This document shows positions 5,127 to 7,583 of a DNA stretch of 7,583 bases, piece by piece. Both the position numbers and the translations under genes were made by a program. The stretch's first letter is position 1. Every line of letters begins with the position of its first letter. Location: NCBI GenBank assembly GCA_003978475.1, contig QNZR01000195.1, positions 1 to 7,583 of the forward strand, read 5' to 3'. Below the pieces are notes generated by a model that saw nothing but the letters and a program-made list of their open reading frames with translations, was not told the DNA's origin and did not search any database. Source of the DNA: Sulfurimonas sp. Lineage in GTDB: Bacteria > Campylobacterota > Campylobacteria > Campylobacterales > Sulfurimonadaceae.

Positions 5127-7583
5127 CTATGCCAAAACCTCACTACACCGTTGACACAGCTGCTCTTTAGCGCTGCTTTTAAATTTCCAGCATCGCGGGC
5201 ATTTCGCCAGGGCAGCATAGCCGATCACAAAGCTATCGCCATCTACTTCAAAACTGCCAAGCGGTTCTGAAATTTCCTGAGTATTCACTCCGGAGACAAC
5301 AAACCAATCTTCCACTTCGGTGGCTTCAAGTACACTCAGCGTGCTTGACGTCGTTGTTATTACCAACTCCAGTGTTGCTTTAAGGGTTTTCTCTTTTTTC
5401 AACCTGTCAACAACTTCAAAGAAAGCATCCCGCGCCTGCAACATATAGCTTTCGTCGAACACTACCGAAAATGTCTCAAGATTGTGGTAGGTAAAATCAA
5501 AAATACTCTCATGATTTTCTTTAATAATGGCGGGGGCATGCTCAATGATTTCATCGGCGGTATAGGTTAAAACAGGAGCCAGCAGGAGCAGCATATTTTT
5601 AGCAATCATTGCCATAGCACTCTGCGAGGAGCGACGGTGAAGAGCATCTTTCGCATCACAATAGAGCCGATCTTTGGTTAAATCCATATAAATGCCGCTC
5701 AGCTCATTGACCACGAAATGGTTTAGCACTCCCATACCGTTCACAAAATTGTACTCGCTAAAAGCGCGATGCACCGTACGAAAGACATCATCGGCCTTGC
5801 TAACAATCCACTGATCCAAAATTCCCATCTCTTCAAACGCCACCATGGTCTCTAAATCATTGATATTAGCCATTAGAAAACGGAAGGTATTGCGCAGTTT
5901 ACGATAGCTTTCGGCAGTCTGCTTTAAAATATCATCGGAAATTTTCAGATCACCCTGATAGTCGCTCATGGCAACCCAGAGTCGTAAAATTTCGGAACCG
6001 TACTGCTTGATGACCTTATCGGGTGCAATAACATTGCCTTTGGACTTGGACATCTTCTCACCTTTGGCATCAACGGTAAAACCGTGAGTCAGTACGGTTT
6101 TATACGGTGCCTGATGTGCTATTGCCGCACTTAAAAAAAGTGATGACTGGAACCATCCGCGGTGCTGATCGGAACCCTCAAGATACAGATCGGCAGGAAA
6201 AGTGCCCGCGTCATAATTTCGTGATTTCAATACAGCATTCCATGTGGCACCGCTATCGAACCATACATCTAAAATATCCGTTACTTTTTCAAGCTCATCC
6301 GCTTTATAACCGCTACCCGGATACAGAAGTGACTCAATCGGCAAGTTATACCATGCATCACTGCCCTGCATCTCAAAGACCATGGCAATAAAGTTTACAA
6401 CTTTCTCGTCTAAAATGACTTTACCGGTTGCTTTAACACGGAAAAATGCAATAGGAACTCCCCAGTCACGCTGGCGGGAGATACACCAGTCCGGCCGATT
6501 CTCTACCATAGAGTTCAGACGGTTTCGTCCTGTTTCGGGGTAAAAAGCCGTTTTTTTGATATCATCAACAGCAATATCACGAAGGGTTCGACTCTCACCA
6601 TGTGGCGTGTCATCTACTGAAATAAACCACTGCTTTGTCGCGCGGAAAATCAGTGGCGTGTGTGAACGCCAACAGTGCGGATAGGAGTGTACAAATGTAT
6701 TTACATGTAAAAGTGAACTGCCTAGATATTCAAGAATCGCATCATTGGATTTAAAAATATGTTTGCCGACAAATTCTTCAGGATTTGGCAGTAGCTTCTC
6801 ACGTACGACCGTCGCGTCAAAACATCCCGTTTCATCAACCGGCATGATAACATCGAGGTTATATTTCAAACCAATTTTATAGTCATCTTCACCATGCCCC
6901 GGTGCCGTATGAACACAACCCGTACCACTGTCCATTAGGACATGGTCACCCAGAACAATGTGAGAACGTCTGCCGTTGAGCGGATTAATGGCGTGCAAAT
7001 TTTCAAATATTGCCGCATCAAACTCTTGAACAATCTTACCTTTAATAATCTCCTGTTCAACCATGGCATGGTAACGCTCTTTAGCAACAATGTAACCGTC
7101 ACTGCTTCGAACATATTTTTCCTCAGGATTAAGCGAAATACCCACATTTGCCGGCAATGTCCACGGTGTCGTTGTCCAGATAACGAGTGCGGCATCGCCT
7201 TCAATAGAGGCTCGAATTTTCGACTCGTCACTGAGTTCAAATGCCACGTAAATAGAGTGAGACTCTTTATCTTCGTACTCTACCTCAGCTTCTGCCAGTG
7301 CCGTTCGTTCTGCCCAGCTCCAAAAAACCGGTTTGGAACGCTCCACCAAAAGACCTTTGTTGGCAACATCGCACAAGGTTCTGTAGATATTGGCCTCAAA
7401 ATTATAGTCCATGGTCAAATACGGATGTTCCCAATCAGAAAGAATTCCCAGCTTTTTAAACTGATAATAAATGGCACTAAAATGTACATTAAATTCCTTG
7501 GCATGATCAATTAAACGGTCTTCTGGAAACTCTTTAACTCGCTTAACTAGACACTGGGAATCTAGCTTTCTTTTTCTTGTAAG
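5127..7583 (-). CDS. ileS: Isoleucyl-tRNA synthetase, N-terminus missing and replaced in frame by transposase-like sequence
   Basis: The frame is open for 818 codons from the right edge to TAG (5127-5129). From about 7442 leftwards it is clearly IleS, a cytoplasmic enzyme that charges tRNA(Ile): SDWEHPYLTMDYNFEA (join of catalytic domain and CP1 region), ALAEAEVEYEDK, the editing domain with IWTTTPWTLPAN and GTGCVHTAPGHGEDDY, WFDSGATWNAVL, YLEGSDQHRGWFQSS, the KMSKS loop (6042-6056), the anticodon-binding helices, and a C-terminal zinc module CPRCW...CQRC (5130-5201). About 145 N-terminal residues of a normal ~915-residue enzyme are absent. The last codons in the window (7443-7583) occupy the place where the sequence after the WDCHGLPIE motif should be, but they read as an IS630-type helix-turn-helix instead. 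The HIGH motif is not visible. As shown, the product could not charge tRNA; either it is a disrupted copy or the junction is an assembly error. No stop or frameshift is seen in the IleS part. TTG at 7416-7418 and ATG at 7410-7412 are internal IleS codons, not starts. Confidence 0.93.
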   Translation of the reverse strand, partial: LTRKRKLDSQCLVKRVKEFPEDRLIDHAKEFNVHFSAIYYQFKKLGILSDWEHPYLTMDYNFEANIYRTLCDVANKGLLVERSKPVFWSWAERTALAEAEVEYEDKESHSIYVAFELSDESKIRASIEGDAALVIWTTTPWTLPANVGISLNPEEKYVRSSDGYIVAKERYHAMVEQEIIKGKIVQEFDAAIFENLHAINPLNGRRSHIVLGDHVLMDSGTGCVHTAPGHGEDDYKIGLKYNLDVIMPVDETGCFDATVVREKLLPNPEEFVGKHIFKSNDAILEYLGSSLLHVNTFVHSYPHCWRSHTPLIFRATKQWFISVDDTPHGESRTLRDIAVDDIKKTAFYPETGRNRLNSMVENRPDWCISRQRDWGVPIAFFRVKATGKVILDEKVVNFIAMVFEMQGSDAWYNLPIESLLYPGSGYKADELEKVTDILDVWFDSGATWNAVLKSRNYDAGTFPADLYLEGSDQHRGWFQSSLFLSAAIAHQAPYKTVLTHGFTVDAKGEKMSKSKGNVIAPDKVIKQYGSEILRLWVAMSDYQGDLKISDDILKQTAESYRKLRNTFRFLMANINDLETMVAFEEMGILDQWIVSKADDVFRTVHRAFSEYNFVNGMGVLNHFVVNELSGIYMDLTKDRLYCDAKDALHRRSSQSAMAMIAKNMLLLLAPVLTYTADEIIEHAPAIIKENHESIFDFTYHNLETFSVVFDESYMLQARDAFFEVVDRLKKEKTLKATLELVITTTSSTLSVLEATEVEDWFVVSGVNTQEISEPLGSFEVDGDSFVIGYAALAKCPRCWKFKSSAKEQLCQRCSEVLA
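7443..7583 (-). mobile_element. Fragment of IS630-family transposase (N-terminal helix-turn-helix region)
   Basis: The 47 codons at the right edge read TRKRKLDSQ, then LVKRVKEFPEDRLIDHAKEF, then NVHFSAIYYQFKKLGI. IS630-family transposases carry exactly this layout in the second half of their N-terminal DNA-binding region: a basic R-K-R-K-(L/I)-D, a helix with V..(N/F)PD..L...A..F.V, then a recognition helix SAI...LKKLGI, normally followed by TRKKK and the DDE domain. Here the sequence passes straight into IleS (LSDWEHPYL) at the shared segment FKKLGI. There is no DDE catalytic part, terminal inverted repeat or TA target duplication in the window. The family call comes from motif recognition and was not confirmed by search. 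The alternative, that this is merely a very divergent IleS segment, fits less well. Confidence 0.7.

Noticed and set aside
7410..7418. TTG/ATG as a genuine start of a short IleS
   Set aside because: These codons are the L and M of the internal IleS motif YLTMDY, and the IleS-like sequence SDWEHPY is in frame just upstream.
6942..7514. 190-codon plus-strand open frame opposite ileS and across the transposase junction
   Set aside because: It is antisense to well-conserved IleS editing-domain sequence, has no recognisable motifs, and looks like a shadow frame.
7430..7583. Simple insertion of an IS630 element into ileS
   Set aside because: The junction is inside the transposase DNA-binding region, not at an IS end, and no inverted repeat or TA duplication is visible at the boundary.

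Overview
The window comes from a bacterium that looks like a Campylobacterota (Epsilonproteobacteria) member, probably close to Sulfurimonas/Sulfuricurvum. The order ileS - small membrane ORF - gatA - guaB - (metX) - xseB - nitrilase-like gene resembles, from memory, the ileS-gatA-guaB neighbourhood of Campylobacter jejuni (Cj1061c to Cj1056c), which also has a tiny ORF between ileS and gatA. Base composition is moderate (roughly low-to-mid 40s % G+C by eye).

Everything well supported lies on the minus strand, so the operon reads from right to left. From the right edge: an open frame whose first ~47 codons look like the helix-turn-helix region of an IS630-family transposase and which continues, in frame, as isoleucyl-tRNA synthetase (5127-7583); a 39-codon single-pass membrane protein starting on the base after the ileS stop (5007-5126); gatA (3668-5005, GTG start); guaB (3668 to 3649 gap of 18 nt; 2204-3649); metX (1086 to about 2195, apparently without a normal start codon); xseB (893-1093); and a nitrilase-superfamily protein (105-896, GTG start) that lacks the catalytic cysteine. 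Gaps are 0, 1, 18 and about 8 nt, then overlaps of 8 and 4 nt, so this is one translationally coupled transcription unit with no room for internal terminators, riboswitches or ordinary promoters. At the far left, a plus-strand frame open from base 1 ends at 106-108 and may be the tail of a convergent gene.

Functionally the unit is a housekeeping mix: tRNA charging (IleS), tRNA-dependent amidation (GatA of GatCAB), guanine nucleotide synthesis (GuaB), methionine synthesis (MetX) and DNA repair (XseB). The points worth a second look are the transposase-IleS junction near 7443-7463 (rearrangement or assembly chimera), the missing start codon of metX, the unannotated-size membrane ORF, and the active-site-deficient nitrilase homologue. 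I found no RNA genes, CRISPR array, complete insertion sequence or origin.
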